DNA of 64,000 bases from UBA6176 sp041688515 (GCA_041688515.1 JBDNHZ010000185.1:1-64000); one strand, 5' to 3'; shown: positions 1 to 9,367, counted from the stretch's first letter. Notes: generated by a model from the sequence alone, not told the origin. Made by a program: numbers and translations.

Positions 1-343
1 CGGCCGCACAGGCCCGGGTGATCCGTTGAAGCGACGGCAGATCCACGAAGGGTTTTTCGGCCAGGACATGTTTCCCGCACAACGCCGCTGCCACGGCGAT
101 TTCTTCGCGGGCCACGGTGGGCGTCGAGATGTACACCGCCTCCACGGACTCCGACTCCACCAGTTCGCGCCAAGTCCCAAACACCCGCACGCCCCCATGC
201 TTGTCGGCAAAGGCCGCCGCCATCTCCGCGCGCCGGCTCGCGACCGCGACCAACTCCACCGAATCCGATTCACGGAGGGAATGAGCAATGACGTCGGCGA
301 TGAATCCCGTCCCGACGATGCCCAGTTTCAGTCTTCGATTCAC
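1..343 (-). CDS. Gfo/Idh/MocA family oxidoreductase, N-terminal part (runs off the left edge)
   Basis: The translation starts MNRRLKLGIVGTGFI, a classic N-terminal Rossmann fold with a G-x-G-x-x dinucleotide-binding loop. It continues with a REL-VESESVEAVYISTP segment and the AEKPF motif typical of this family, whose Lys contributes to catalysis and NAD(P) binding. Members oxidise or reduce sugars and related polyols. Only about 114 residues of the usual 330-400 are present because the gene continues beyond base 1. I chose the GTG at 341-343 because the Rossmann strand begins immediately after it and no in-frame ATG fits better. It is divergent from the next gene. The substrate cannot be deduced. 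Confidence 0.85.
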   Translation of the reverse strand, partial: MNRRLKLGIVGTGFIADVIAHSLRESDSVELVAVASRRAEMAAAFADKHGGVRVFGTWRELVESESVEAVYISTPTVAREEIAVAAALCGKHVLAEKPFVDLPSLQRITRACAA

Positions 344-521
344 GGCCCGATCCTGACCCACGCACCCGCCGCGGAGCAATGGAAGGACGAGCTCCGCGAG
401 TCCGAATCTCCGGAAGTCCTTCATCGGGCCTCGTGGGACTTGTCCCTCCGGAGCGGCCGAGTCCTGCCCGGCGAACACTTCCACCGTGACGCATCGGCGA
501 GTTCCGCGTCGAATCCCTCCG

Positions 522-1898
522 ATGTCCACCCCTGTCCCTGCCCCGGGCTCGCGGCGCTTCTGGCGAAAGCGTTACCTCCTATTGCTCGTGATCGGAGCGC
601 TTGCCCTTTGGCAGTGGTTCAACGCCAGCCGGGGCAATCGCGTGCTGGATCGGCTCCGAGCCGCCGGGTTTCCCACCAACCCAGCCGAACTCGACCGCTG
701 GTATGCCGCGGTTCCCCCAGCCGAGAATCTTTCCGGTCCCATCCTGCGGGCCGCGGGATCCGTGAGGTTGCCCGGCGGCAAAAGCAACAGCGTGGTGCCG
801 TACAGCGGCGCCAATTCGACGGAACCAGCCCTCGCGTCGCCGGTCGCCCCGGACGTGTTGGCCCAGTGGAAAGCAGCCGTGGACGCCAACGCGGAGGTCT
901 GGGGTATCCTGGCCGAAGCCCGGAATCGCACCCGCTCACGCGCTCCGATCAATCTGAACCAGGGATTCATCACCCTGCTGCCCCACCTGAGTCAGATTAA
1001 GCAACTCGCCCGCGCCTGTGCCACCCGGGCGGTCGTTGCCGCCGAGGAGGGAAGTTCAGCCGAGTCCATGGAAGCCCTTCAGGATCTCCTGCGCGTTCGC
1101 CAGTCGATCCTCGAAGAACCCCTGCTCATCTCCGCCCTCGTGGGCTTCGCCGCCGACGAGATCGGTCTTCGGGCGACCCGGGATTGCATCGCACGGGTCC
1201 GCTTCACCGACGCCGAGTTGGCGGGCTACGCGGCCCAGATCCGAACGATCGCCGCGACCCACGTGCTGCAGCGGGCCTTGGTCGGGGAGCTTGCCTGCGG
1301 ATTGGGCGCGTTCACCGGCCCCCCGTCCGCACTGGTCGGGATCGGCGGTCCTTCGGGGGGATCCAGCGCCTGGCCCAGCATCGGCATCGGCCTCTATCGC
1401 GCCTCCGGACTCGCCGCAGCGGATGAGGCCTACTACCTACGGTTCATGGGCGATTTCATCGATTCCACCTCTCAACCCTACCCGGCGTCTCTCGACGCTG
1501 CCCATCGTCTCCAACAGGAACTGGATCAACGCACCGGATTGCACAACCGAACCAAGATCTTCAGCCAGATGCTGCTTCCTGCCTTGATGAATTCCGCCAC
1601 CCGCAACGCCGAGGATCAGGCGCACCTGCGGATCCTCCTGACGGCCCTCGCCATCGAACGTCACTCTCGTCAGCATCAAGAACAACCCCCAGCGAGTCTC
1701 GCAACCCTGATCCCGGCTCTTCTCCCCGAAATCCCCCTGGATCCCTTCGATGGAAAGCCATTGCGGTACTCGGTCCTCGCGACCGGCTACCGGATCCATT
1801 CCATCGGGCCGGACCGGAAGGATGACAACGGCAAGCCGCGAGTCACGGGCAAGAAGAGGACCGACGAGTACGACCTGGCCTTCGAGATTGCCCGTTGA
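522..1898 (+). CDS. Membrane-anchored hypothetical protein
   Basis: A 458-residue protein I cannot assign to a named family. A basic N-terminus (RRFWRKR) is followed by one hydrophobic segment (YLLLLVIGALALWQW, about residues 15-30), so it is probably anchored in the inner membrane with the bulk outside. The C-terminal 60 residues, including a DPFDGKPLRY stretch and SIGPDRKDDNGK, resemble the conserved tail of many hypothetical proteins of Verrucomicrobiota and Planctomycetota and recall the C-terminus of type II secretion pseudopilins. The ATG at 522 is preferred over an in-frame start at 486, because the extra 12 residues are Arg/Pro-rich and the signal anchor fits the shorter form. Function unknown. 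Confidence 0.75.
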   Translation: MSTPVPAPGSRRFWRKRYLLLLVIGALALWQWFNASRGNRVLDRLRAAGFPTNPAELDRWYAAVPPAENLSGPILRAAGSVRLPGGKSNSVVPYSGANSTEPALASPVAPDVLAQWKAAVDANAEVWGILAEARNRTRSRAPINLNQGFITLLPHLSQIKQLARACATRAVVAAEEGSSAESMEALQDLLRVRQSILEEPLLISALVGFAADEIGLRATRDCIARVRFTDAELAGYAAQIRTIAATHVLQRALVGELACGLGAFTGPPSALVGIGGPSGGSSAWPSIGIGLYRASGLAAADEAYYLRFMGDFIDSTSQPYPASLDAAHRLQQELDQRTGLHNRTKIFSQMLLPALMNSATRNAEDQAHLRILLTALAIERHSRQHQEQPPASLATLIPALLPEIPLDPFDGKPLRYSVLATGYRIHSIGPDRKDDNGKPRVTGKKRTDEYDLAFEIAR

Positions 1899-1907
1899 TC
1901 CGACGGG

Positions 1908-2809
1908 TCAACCCAAGGCCCGGCTCAGTGCCTCCAGGCAGTAGCCGGTGGTGATCTCCTCGGATCCCCAGCCGAGTTCTTCGTTGCGACCTCCGTAGTA
2001 GACCCGCTCGGCCGCCCAGCTTCCATCGGGTTGCTGCTGTCCGAGAAGGAACTCCACGCCCCTCCCGACTTCGCGTGGCGTAGCTCCGAGCATGCGCAGG
2101 CTGGCAACGGCCTGCGCCGTGTCGCAGAGACCCTCCCCGAATAGACCCTCAACGGACCCCGCCCCGCGGAGGCGATCCATAAGTTCCGACGCCTCGCCCG
2201 CCAACCCCTTGACTCCGGCCGCCAGGCACCGCGCCACCGCGTAGTACACGGCAAACCGACTGTGATACCAACGATCGCAGGTCGACTCTTCCCGCCCGCG
2301 AAGGATCTTGCATAGGAAGTCCACGGCTCCCCTCGTGTCCGGACCTTCCCCCAGATACAAGAGCACGTTGGCATTCACGACCCCGTCCACATCCGGCGCC
2401 CGGGCCTGTCCCGTGCGGAAGAATTCATTCACCCGACGCCGATGCCGAACGATCCGCGCCAATGCGGGCCACGACTGCGGCCATCCGAGATGGCGGGGAC
2501 GCGGGACAATCCAGGTGTAGAATCTGCCTGAGGAATCGCGATTCCCCAGCAGCGCGGGAACATTGTCTGGAAACGCGACGCCTCCACCCCTCGCACCACC
2601 TCCTGGGCTCCGTGAGCCGGGACCCACCGCAACGAGTGCCCCACTTGTGCCGCGGCGAAAACCGAACTGTCGAACTGCCGGGCCGTCCGAAAGGTGGGAT
2701 CGTTCGACACCCAGCAACGGAGTTCTCCGTGGGGCAGTTGGCTGCGTCGCAGAAAGTCCACCCCGAGGGCGATGGCGCGATCGACTCGTTGTCTCTGGGC
2801 CGGGCTCAT
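1908..2809 (-). pseudogene. Squalene-cyclase/prenyltransferase-repeat-like protein, frameshifted
   Basis: The ATG at 2809 overlaps the P450 stop as ATGA and begins MSPAQRQRVDRAIALG, followed by QLPHGEL and a TARQFDSS segment, as in alpha/alpha-barrel proteins of the squalene-hopene cyclase/prenyltransferase-repeat type. This frame stays homologous-looking to about base 2585, then becomes Arg/Ser/Pro-rich and stops at 2429. The continuation is in another frame, from FPDNVPALLGNRDSSG through GLCDTAQAV and LGQQQPDGSWAAE to the stop at 1908. QPDGSW is the typical QW-like repeat of the fold. A one-base deletion or two-base insertion near 2566-2585 would explain the split. It may be real decay or a sequencing error. 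Restored length would be about 300 residues, roughly half a classical cyclase, with no DXDD motif visible, so the activity is uncertain. Confidence 0.7.
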
Positions 2810-4143
2810 CCCAACTCCAGTTGAACCCGGCGCACGGCACGGAAGAGGTCGCTCGACTCGTACGTCAGGGCGTCGGGCTCCTCCATCAGCTTCAACTGGG
2901 GAAACGCCGTCAGCACGCCTTCAAGCGCCACCGCCGCCAGGGTTCGGGCGATGGCCGCACCCAGACAGAAATGACCCCCCACTCCGAACGCCAGGTGGGC
3001 GTGGGGCGGTCGCTCGAGCCGAAGGACATCGGGATCCGGAAACCGCGCCGGATCGCGGTTCGCCGAAGCGAGGTGAAACTTGACCAAAGCTCCCGCGGGG
3101 ATTGGAACACCGTCGAGTTCGATCGCTTCCACAGCCTTCCTCGGCACCCATTGCGTTGGGGACTCGAGGCGGAGGATCTCGGACACGAAGGCCGGCATCC
3201 GGGACGGGTTGCTGCGCACTGCGGCCATCGCTTCCGGATTGCGGAAGCCCAACAACAGAGCGGACGGAATCAGCATGCTAAGGGTCGAAGTTCCGGCGAA
3301 CCAGAGATGACGAACCAGATGGAAGATGGCCAGGCGCGGCAGTCGCTCCGCCTCCGGCGCATGAATCCACTGACTGCACAATCCCGGACGCGGCTGCTTC
3401 TCGACTTCATCCAGCACTGCCGAGAGGACCTCACCCACCGCCGCGAGCACCGCGGTCATCTCCGCACGATTCGGGGAAAGCACGCGGACCACCGAGGCGG
3501 TTTCCGCCTCCGTCAACCCCAGCAATTGCGCCGTGAAGGCCCGGGGCAACGGCACGGACAGGTGTCGCACGACTTCGAACCTTCCCGCCGCCCGCGTCCG
3601 GCTGATGAAGCCTTCCATCCATGCCCGCGCGAAGGCCTCGATGGCGGCAGGTTCAAACGACGAGAAGACCGGAGAGACGGCCTGGCGAAAGAGCACGTGC
3701 TGGGACGGGGACGAGCCCGCCAGGAACGGATCAAAAGCTGCCGAATACTCGTTGCTGAACGCGTTGGGTCGTTTGAGGGCCGCGGTGACCAGATTGTGCC
3801 TCATCACCAGCCAACAGCCGCCCACGGGATCAAAGGAAACCGGCGCGTGTTCCCGGAGGGCCGCGTAGGCCGGGTAGGGGTTTGTGTAAGAGCTCGCCCC
3901 ATGAAGTGAGTAGGGAATCAGTCCCGCGCCGGGACTGGCCACCCGCGATTTCCGACGGAAGCATTGCTGCAGGAAGCGACGGCTGCCGGCCTCTCCCAAT
4001 CGCGAGGCGTTCACAGGGCTGTCCCAGACCGGAACCCGACGGTGCACGGCGTTGGTCCAACCCAGCGCCGTGTCGCGAAACCACGACGACCGGCGCATCA
4101 GCGCCGATATCGTGCCCCGCACTGGGTGAAATAAGTTCGGCAT
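2806..4143 (-). CDS. Cytochrome P450
   Basis: A 445-residue haem-thiolate monooxygenase, the usual size for a soluble bacterial P450. Diagnostic motifs are the I-helix AGTST, the K-helix ExxR as EILRLESP, and the haem loop AFGVGGHFCLG with the axial Cys. Family members hydroxylate or otherwise oxidise small hydrophobic substrates using ferredoxin or flavodoxin reductase partners, none of which is in the window. The ATG at 4143 is 12 bases after the UbiA stop, and the longer frame to 4248 would overlap UbiA heavily. The stop overlaps the next ATG (ATGA), so it is probably translationally coupled to the broken cyclase-like gene. The UbiA neighbour suggests an isoprenoid substrate; this is inference. 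Confidence 0.92.
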   Translation of the reverse strand: MPNLFHPVRGTISALMRRSSWFRDTALGWTNAVHRRVPVWDSPVNASRLGEAGSRRFLQQCFRRKSRVASPGAGLIPYSLHGASSYTNPYPAYAALREHAPVSFDPVGGCWLVMRHNLVTAALKRPNAFSNEYSAAFDPFLAGSSPSQHVLFRQAVSPVFSSFEPAAIEAFARAWMEGFISRTRAAGRFEVVRHLSVPLPRAFTAQLLGLTEAETASVVRVLSPNRAEMTAVLAAVGEVLSAVLDEVEKQPRPGLCSQWIHAPEAERLPRLAIFHLVRHLWFAGTSTLSMLIPSALLLGFRNPEAMAAVRSNPSRMPAFVSEILRLESPTQWVPRKAVEAIELDGVPIPAGALVKFHLASANRDPARFPDPDVLRLERPPHAHLAFGVGGHFCLGAAIARTLAAVALEGVLTAFPQLKLMEEPDALTYESSDLFRAVRRVQLELG

Positions 4144-4154
4144 CCCAAATTTTT

Positions 4155-5243
4155 CTATGCCCGGTTCCCTGCCAACAACCGTCGACGAAGGGCCCCGAGG
4201 ATCCGGCGACTCCAGCCCCAGATTTCGTCCCAGCGACGTCGCGCACACCGGGGGAAAAGCACGGCATGCATTGGGATCAGCAGCAAGGCCAGAGGTTCGC
4301 GGCCCGCCAGCGCCAGGATGAAGGTCAACGGGAACAGCACCTGATGATATTCGTACAACAGCGCCGAACCGCGGGCTTCAGGTTGGACCAGGAACGGTCG
4401 CAATCCGTCGAGGCGATACCGGAGCCAAAGGAATGCACCCTCCATCAGCAAAAGCGGCCAGGCCCATCGAGCCCCAGTCTGGTGGACCAGCCATCCGAAG
4501 GAGGCCAGTTCGATGGGGAGGGTCCCAAAGGCAACCAGCTTCCGAACCCGCTCGGGTCCCCATCGTACGGCCAACGTCCGGCCCCCGACGACCCGATCCT
4601 CCTCCAAATCGGTCATCTGGTGGAGCAGGATGCTGCGCAACCCCAGTGCCAGCGACCACAGGCCCAGGGGCAACCAGAACGCCGGCCACCGTTGCCCGGC
4701 GGCGTCCGCCACCCAGAACGCGGCCCACAACGCCGGCAAACACTGCCCTCCGGAGGCGTCGGCCAGCACGCCCGCGATTCCCCGGTGCTTCAGCCGGAAT
4801 GGCCGAACCGAGTACAAGGTGAAAGCCAACCAGTTCCCCGCATAGAGCAGAAGTGCTGCGGGATGCGTCCGCAGAAGCCAGATCGCGACGCAGCCCAGCG
4901 CCAGACAGAGTCCCAGCGCCGTCCCCTTGAACCAGCGGGAACGCCCGGCAAGTCGGTTGGCCTTACCCGCCCGAAGGTCATCCGCTTCGTCCGTCAGATC
5001 ATTGATCACGCTCACATAGGCGGCGGCAGCGACGAGCGCGAACATCACTCCAACGATCAGGGGGAAGAGCTCCACCATCGGCATCGAATGCCGGTAGGCC
5101 GTGGCGTAGACCACTGCCAACACGCACGGAATCTTGTGTTCCCACCAGTCGCTGGCGCGGGAGACACGGGCCACCTGCGCCCAGAACGCCGGCTCCGGCG
5201 ACGCTACGACCGTTCCCGCACTGATTCCTGGGCGAGGATTCAT
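4155..5243 (-). CDS. UbiA-family prenyltransferase
   Basis: A 362-residue polytopic membrane protein with about eight to nine hydrophobic segments. The first Asp-rich motif is NDLTDEADDLRAGKANR, which binds prenyl diphosphate through Mg2+. YSVRPFRLKHRG follows, and the second Asp-rich region is HQMTDLEEDR. Enzymes of this family transfer a polyprenyl group to an aromatic or other acceptor in the cytoplasmic membrane. I use the ATG at 5243 (MNPRPGISAG) rather than the frame start at 5309, which would run into the upstream glycosyltransferase. The gene lies between glycosyltransferase and P450 genes with gaps of 13 and 11 bases. It lacks the other ubiquinone or menaquinone genes nearby, so a specialised product is more likely than a quinone. 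Confidence 0.88.
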   Translation of the reverse strand: MNPRPGISAGTVVASPEPAFWAQVARVSRASDWWEHKIPCVLAVVYATAYRHSMPMVELFPLIVGVMFALVAAAAYVSVINDLTDEADDLRAGKANRLAGRSRWFKGTALGLCLALGCVAIWLLRTHPAALLLYAGNWLAFTLYSVRPFRLKHRGIAGVLADASGGQCLPALWAAFWVADAAGQRWPAFWLPLGLWSLALGLRSILLHQMTDLEEDRVVGGRTLAVRWGPERVRKLVAFGTLPIELASFGWLVHQTGARWAWPLLLMEGAFLWLRYRLDGLRPFLVQPEARGSALLYEYHQVLFPLTFILALAGREPLALLLIPMHAVLFPRCARRRWDEIWGWSRRILGALRRRLLAGNRA

Positions 5244-5256
5244 CTTGAATGAGGAT

Positions 5257-6228
5257 TCAGGAAGATGCCTGGAAGGGATCCGCGGAGAGCGGGGGTTGGC
5301 GAACGGCACCCGTGATCCCGCGGGCCCTTTGCTCGCTCATCAGAGTCTCCAGTCGGGTGGCAAATTCGCCACAGGGGTCTGCGGGAACCGCTCGCCGGAT
5401 GGCCATCGACGCGAGCAATCCGATCTGCTTCCACTCCGCTCGACGTGCCCAGGCGCGCTCCATGGCATCGTCGAGAGAATCTTCCGTCGCCGCCTTCGAG
5501 AGGAATCCAGTGACACCGTCCGTCAGGAGTTCGCGGGAGCCCCCGGCGTCACCCACGATCCCAAACCGTCCGCACATCATCGCTGCCACCAGTGCCAGCG
5601 GAAGTCCCTCTGCCCTCGAAGGCAACACCAGTCCATGATACCCAAGCCAGACCTGCTTGATGTCCGAGGCAAAACCGGACCTTCTCCAACCGGAGGTACT
5701 CGGCCATCTCCTCCAATCCCTGCCCATACACCCCGGAACCAAAGAAGCTCACCTCCAGATCCCGCTCCCGCCACTTGGGTCGCGATAGGACCCGCAGCAA
5801 CCAATCCTGCCCTTTCTCGGACGGGTACAACCGCCCCACACAAGCTAGGCGCCAGGGTGAACCCTCGGAGTCAGGCCAATCGAGTGGGCCCGCGACTTGA
5901 ACCATGAAGGGGTTGAAGATCACTTCCGCCTGCGGCAGCGACATCGCCAGGTGCTCTTCCGTCAGCAATCGATTGTGATGCGAGACGAAGTAAACCCGTT
6001 CGGCATGCCGGAACGCCGCCTGAACCCGCTCGCGCGAAGAATCCCAAGGCCAATACAGGTCAGAGGATTTCTGGCAGATCAGCACATACGGCTTGCCGAC
6101 TCCCTCAAGGCAGACCCCCCATCGAGATCGGGGGTCATCGAGGCTGGAGGTCTGGATTGGAAGGAATTCCGTCCTGGAGGGAAGACGACAACGTGGTTGG
6201 CAAACGCATATGAGGTGCCGCAGGACCT
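5257..6228 (-). pseudogene. GT4-type glycosyltransferase, frameshifted and N-terminally truncated
   Basis: Two frames together give a recognisable GT-B glycosyltransferase. The upstream frame runs from about 6228 and includes GKPYVLICQKSSDLYW, VYFVSHHN and a CVGRLYPSEKGQDWL segment. It is lost after a run of four A at 5671-5674 (TTTT on the coding strand). The downstream frame continues with DIKQVWLGYHGLVLPSR, AEGLPLALVAAM and DAGGSRELLTDGVTGFL, the donor-binding half with its conserved E-G-L-P. Removing one T from the homopolymer restores the join. The N-terminal acceptor domain is also short: an in-frame TAG lies just upstream of 6228, and only about 160 bases separate it from the HlyD gene. 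No initiation codon is convincing. I call it a pseudogene, while noting that a homopolymer error could explain the internal shift. Confidence 0.7.
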
Positions 6229-6389
6229 ATCCCATTTCTGCTCAGCGCGGCAAGGAAAGGACTCCGCGCAAGGGGCGCTTCTTGAAACTGCCCCCGGGAG
6301 TCGCGTGCCAGAGGGAAGATCTTCGCGAGCCCGGAGCTTCGCAGCGATAGGGATGGTGGAACTCGTCCCTCCAAAAACGGGTCTGGCGA

Positions 6390-7493
6390 TCACTCCCCAG
6401 GACGCAGATCAACGATCTCCCCGGGGATCAGGCCCAACTCGGGCGGCACGCTGACCAGGATCGGGAGTCCGTACTCGAGGACGGAAGTCCCTCCGGGACG
6501 CAGGGGCATCAACTCGGCCAGGATCGGCTCCATCTGACCGCCCACTTGGAGAACCTGCCCCATCGCGCTGCCGCGTTGATGCGACCTCGAACGGATCTCC
6601 ACCGCCATGCCCACTCGGGCGTCCATCCGCACCGGCTGTCGGAGGAAGGCCACGATCTTTTCCGCACGGGTTCCGCTGATGGTCAGGATCGGTTCACCCG
6701 GAAGGACCGATTCACCCGCCCGACGGTGCACCATGCTCACGAATCCATCGATTGGAGCGAGGAGCACCGTGGGATTGAGCTGGGCCTCGATGGATTCCAG
6801 AGCTTTCTGTTCGACGGCAAGTGCCGCCCGGATGGACGCCGGCAGTTCTTCGTCGAGCTTCTTGTCGTCTGGGGCCAGCTTATCGATCGTCGAGGAGATT
6901 TCGTCGACCAGTCGCCCCTGCTCGAGGATCTGGGCCCGCAGGGAATCGAGATCCCGCTGCGCCAACTGAAGGTCCCGGGCGCTGACGAAAGGAGTCCCGT
7001 TGGTGATCCGGGACAGTCGGGTGACCCGGTCGGTCTCCGACTCGGCGAAGGCGAGCTGGGCACGAAAAGTCGCCAATTCCACACGCGCCCGCAGCCAATC
7101 GAAGCGCAGTTGCGTGAAGTTGATCTGATTGTTTTCGCGCCGAATCTTGGGTTCAACGGTGACGCGCACAAACTCCAACCGGGCACGCGAAAGTGCTGCC
7201 TGAGCCTCCAGATAGCGCGGGTCGGCCGCCACCAACTCCGCAACCGGCTGCCCGGTGGTGACGCGGTCCAGCGTGGCCACCTTCAGCAGGGTCAGCCGGG
7301 AGGGTTGGGAGGCACTGACGATGGTCCGGACCATCTCGACCTCCCCCACCAGGGCAGAGGGGCCGGCATAATTCCGCCAAGCAACCGCGGTGAGCGCCAC
7401 CGCCAAGAAGAACGCCAAATAGGGCAGCACCCCAATCCGGAACTCGCGGAATGCGGTACCTGGCGGACTGGGGATGGGAGGAAGCTTTTCCAT
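6390..7493 (-). CDS. HlyD-like periplasmic adaptor (membrane fusion) protein
   Basis: A 367-residue protein with one N-terminal transmembrane segment (about residues 23-40, GVLPYLAFFLAVALTAVAW). A barrel-sandwich half-motif follows, then a long charged helical hairpin of about residues 85-235 with heptad-like Leu/Ala spacing. A second lipoyl-like half contains LLAPIDGFVSMVHRRAGE, and a beta-barrel ends the protein. This is the architecture of adaptors linking inner-membrane exporters to the outer membrane or acting in polysaccharide export. No ABC or RND exporter lies next to it. The adjacent DUF4956 and VTC genes, 4 and 703 bases upstream, are the more likely partners. Those assignments are inference. 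Confidence 0.85.
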   Translation of the reverse strand: MEKLPPIPSPPGTAFREFRIGVLPYLAFFLAVALTAVAWRNYAGPSALVGEVEMVRTIVSASQPSRLTLLKVATLDRVTTGQPVAELVAADPRYLEAQAALSRARLEFVRVTVEPKIRRENNQINFTQLRFDWLRARVELATFRAQLAFAESETDRVTRLSRITNGTPFVSARDLQLAQRDLDSLRAQILEQGRLVDEISSTIDKLAPDDKKLDEELPASIRAALAVEQKALESIEAQLNPTVLLAPIDGFVSMVHRRAGESVLPGEPILTISGTRAEKIVAFLRQPVRMDARVGMAVEIRSRSHQRGSAMGQVLQVGGQMEPILAELMPLRPGGTSVLEYGLPILVSVPPELGLIPGEIVDLRPGE

Positions 7494-7497
7494 CGAT

Positions 7498-8181
7498 TCA
7501 AACCTCGGATTCGTCCTCGGCCTTCAGGCTGGTCACCCGGGAAACACCCGGAAAGGCCTTGAGCTCGGTGATCAATTCGTCCGTGCGCCCGGAATCCCGC
7601 AGCAGCAGTCGGTAGGAAACATCGGCACCGTCGTACCCCTGGGCCGAGCGCTGGCTGGCAATGGCTGCCCGGCGCGCATGCCGCTCGAGCAGCAACCGCA
7701 GGTCGGCAAGTTCGCCCAGTGGCCGCCCCCAATGAAGATTGAGGATGAGGTCGTAGCGGTGACGGCTGCCAAACTGGGTCCAGTGCAGATACAGCATCAC
7801 CACCGCGAAGAGGCCGGCACCGATGACCGCCGTACTGAATTTCTTGGTTCCAGCAGCCATCCCGACCGTGATGCTGGCAAGGATGTAGGCGGTGTCGAGG
7901 GTGTCACGTAGGACGTTGCGAAACCGTACGATCGCGAACACGGCCATCAGGCCGAAGGCGATCAGGAGATTATTGGCCATGACCATCATGACCAGGGCCA
8001 CGATGATGCAGAGGACCAGCAGGGAATTGACGAATGACCGGGAGTAGCTGAGCCCGGAGTGGCAGATCATGTAGATCCAGGCCACCACGTGGCCGCAACA
8101 GAAGGCCACCAACAAGCCCAGCAACATCCCCACGAGATCGTCGGGCGCCGAACCAAAATCACCTCTCAACATCCATTCCAT
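7498..8181 (-). CDS. DUF4956 domain membrane protein
   Basis: A 227-residue protein with about four hydrophobic segments in its first 150 residues, including LLGLLVAFCCGHVVAWIYM and a FVNSLLVLCIIVALVMMVM stretch. The AFAIVRFRNVLRD-like sequence between them (FAIVRFRNVLRDTLDT) is the most recognisable block of DUF4956. The C-terminal 80 residues form a soluble, ferredoxin-like domain (YRLLLRDSGRTDELI). A GGGGAG ribosome binding site eight bases before the ATG at 8181 fixes the start; the upstream TTG is rejected. Genes of this family commonly sit next to VTC-domain genes, as here, ten to sixteen bases downstream. Function is not established; a role in polyphosphate or envelope polymer handling is speculation. 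Confidence 0.85.
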   Translation of the reverse strand: MEWMLRGDFGSAPDDLVGMLLGLLVAFCCGHVVAWIYMICHSGLSYSRSFVNSLLVLCIIVALVMMVMANNLLIAFGLMAVFAIVRFRNVLRDTLDTAYILASITVGMAAGTKKFSTAVIGAGLFAVVMLYLHWTQFGSRHRYDLILNLHWGRPLGELADLRLLLERHARRAAIASQRSAQGYDGADVSYRLLLRDSGRTDELITELKAFPGVSRVTSLKAEDESEV

Positions 8182-8196
8182 TCGCAATTCTCCCCG

Positions 8197-9039
8197 TCAG
8201 GCATCCGCCAGCAACCCACCCAGTCGCTCTTGCCGCGCCCGCTTGTTGGATTCCGATGCCGAGCGATCCTGACCGTCCGGCACACGAAGACCTGCCCGAT
8301 AGAAATACATCTCGCCCATGTTGGCGATGCCATCCGCATACTTTGATGCCGAACACTGCCGAAGGTTGAAAACCCGGACCAAATCCTTGAACCAATCAGG
8401 GAATCGCCCAGTGAACTTCAGTTCGAGAATCACCAACTTGCCGAACACCAGGAACGGCTCGTCCATCGCCGACGTAAAACGGGTGGTGAACTCCGGCGAG
8501 ATGAAGACGTTTCGATCCATCGTGACCCGGACCGAGTTGTCGGCCGGGCTGATCCATGCTTCCCGCTCGTAGGTCACGTGCGCCGTGGGTGCCGCACCGT
8601 CCCGGGTCATCAGTTCCACAAACCGCTGGATCGCCACCAACTGACGCGCATCTCCCGATACCAGATCGTCCGGCCCCGGAAATTGCCCCGCGAGGACCGG
8701 TTCCACCGCATGGCGCTTGACCCCGCCGCGTTGCTTGATGATCGCGTCGTTCATCCGACGCTTGATCTCAAAGAAGATGGGGGCCTTGGGATTGTCCTCG
8801 TAAAACCGCAGGCGCAATTTGTAGCGGTTCTTGTCGCCATTGATCGTGCCCCAGTAGATGGCGAGATCATCCGAATCCAGATAGAGGTTGTGAATGGTAT
8901 ACGAGAGATTCGGGCGGCCGGCGCCATACTCGTCGATCTCCAGATAAGCGCGCACGTACTCCCGCACCGCCAAGGCGGTTTCCGCGGGAATCACGTACTT
9001 CAGCTCCCATCGCTGAAGCTGCATCTTGTCGTCGGCCAT
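8197..9039 (-). CDS. VTC-domain (polyphosphate polymerase-like) protein
   Basis: A 280-residue protein matching the VTC tunnel fold of the triphosphate tunnel metalloenzyme superfamily. Visible landmarks are QRWELKYVIP near the N-terminus, NLYLDSDDLAIYW, NRYKLRLRFYE, IFFEIKRRMND, HVTYEREAW, and VILELKFTGRFPDW near the C-terminus. The alternating basic and Glu residues in the strands fit an anionic tunnel ligand. Yeast Vtc4 makes polyphosphate, but bacterial relatives often lie with DUF4956 and CotH-like genes and have uncertain substrates. I take the ATG at 9039 (MADDKMQLQR) rather than the longer frame. It is the first gene of a seven-gene minus-strand run ending at 1908. Confidence 0.85.
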   Translation of the reverse strand: MADDKMQLQRWELKYVIPAETALAVREYVRAYLEIDEYGAGRPNLSYTIHNLYLDSDDLAIYWGTINGDKNRYKLRLRFYEDNPKAPIFFEIKRRMNDAIIKQRGGVKRHAVEPVLAGQFPGPDDLVSGDARQLVAIQRFVELMTRDGAAPTAHVTYEREAWISPADNSVRVTMDRNVFISPEFTTRFTSAMDEPFLVFGKLVILELKFTGRFPDWFKDLVRVFNLRQCSASKYADGIANMGEMYFYRAGLRVPDGQDRSASESNKRARQERLGGLLADA

Positions 9040-9367
9040 GAAACAATTGGAGCGAAGCTCTTTTAGGCACAAACCAGCCCACTGTCACGCGCGCGTCTCG
9101 GAACCGTAACGCAAACCGTCCCGGGCGCGACCGATAGCTCAGGCGTCCCGGGGTAAAACAGGTTTCTAAGCACTGCCTGTGCCGCCCGACGACGCCAAAT
9201 CCAGAATGTGGCTGTCGGGGAACGACCCGCTCTGCTCTCAGGACGTTTCAATGAATCTCCCCCCGCGTGGCAGGCCGGCCCCCCTGAGCGATCGGCCAAC
9301 GAGTCCGCATTGAATGTTTTGACCCTTTCACCGTCCTTCGGCAGCGTCCGAAGATTCGAAAACTGAC
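9040..9367. other. Divergent intergenic region
   Basis: This 328-base gap separates the minus-strand VTC operon from the plus-strand cytochrome c gene and must hold promoters for both. I see no convincing ORF, RNA gene or terminator, and no consensus promoter pair clear enough to mark. Confidence 0.5.
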
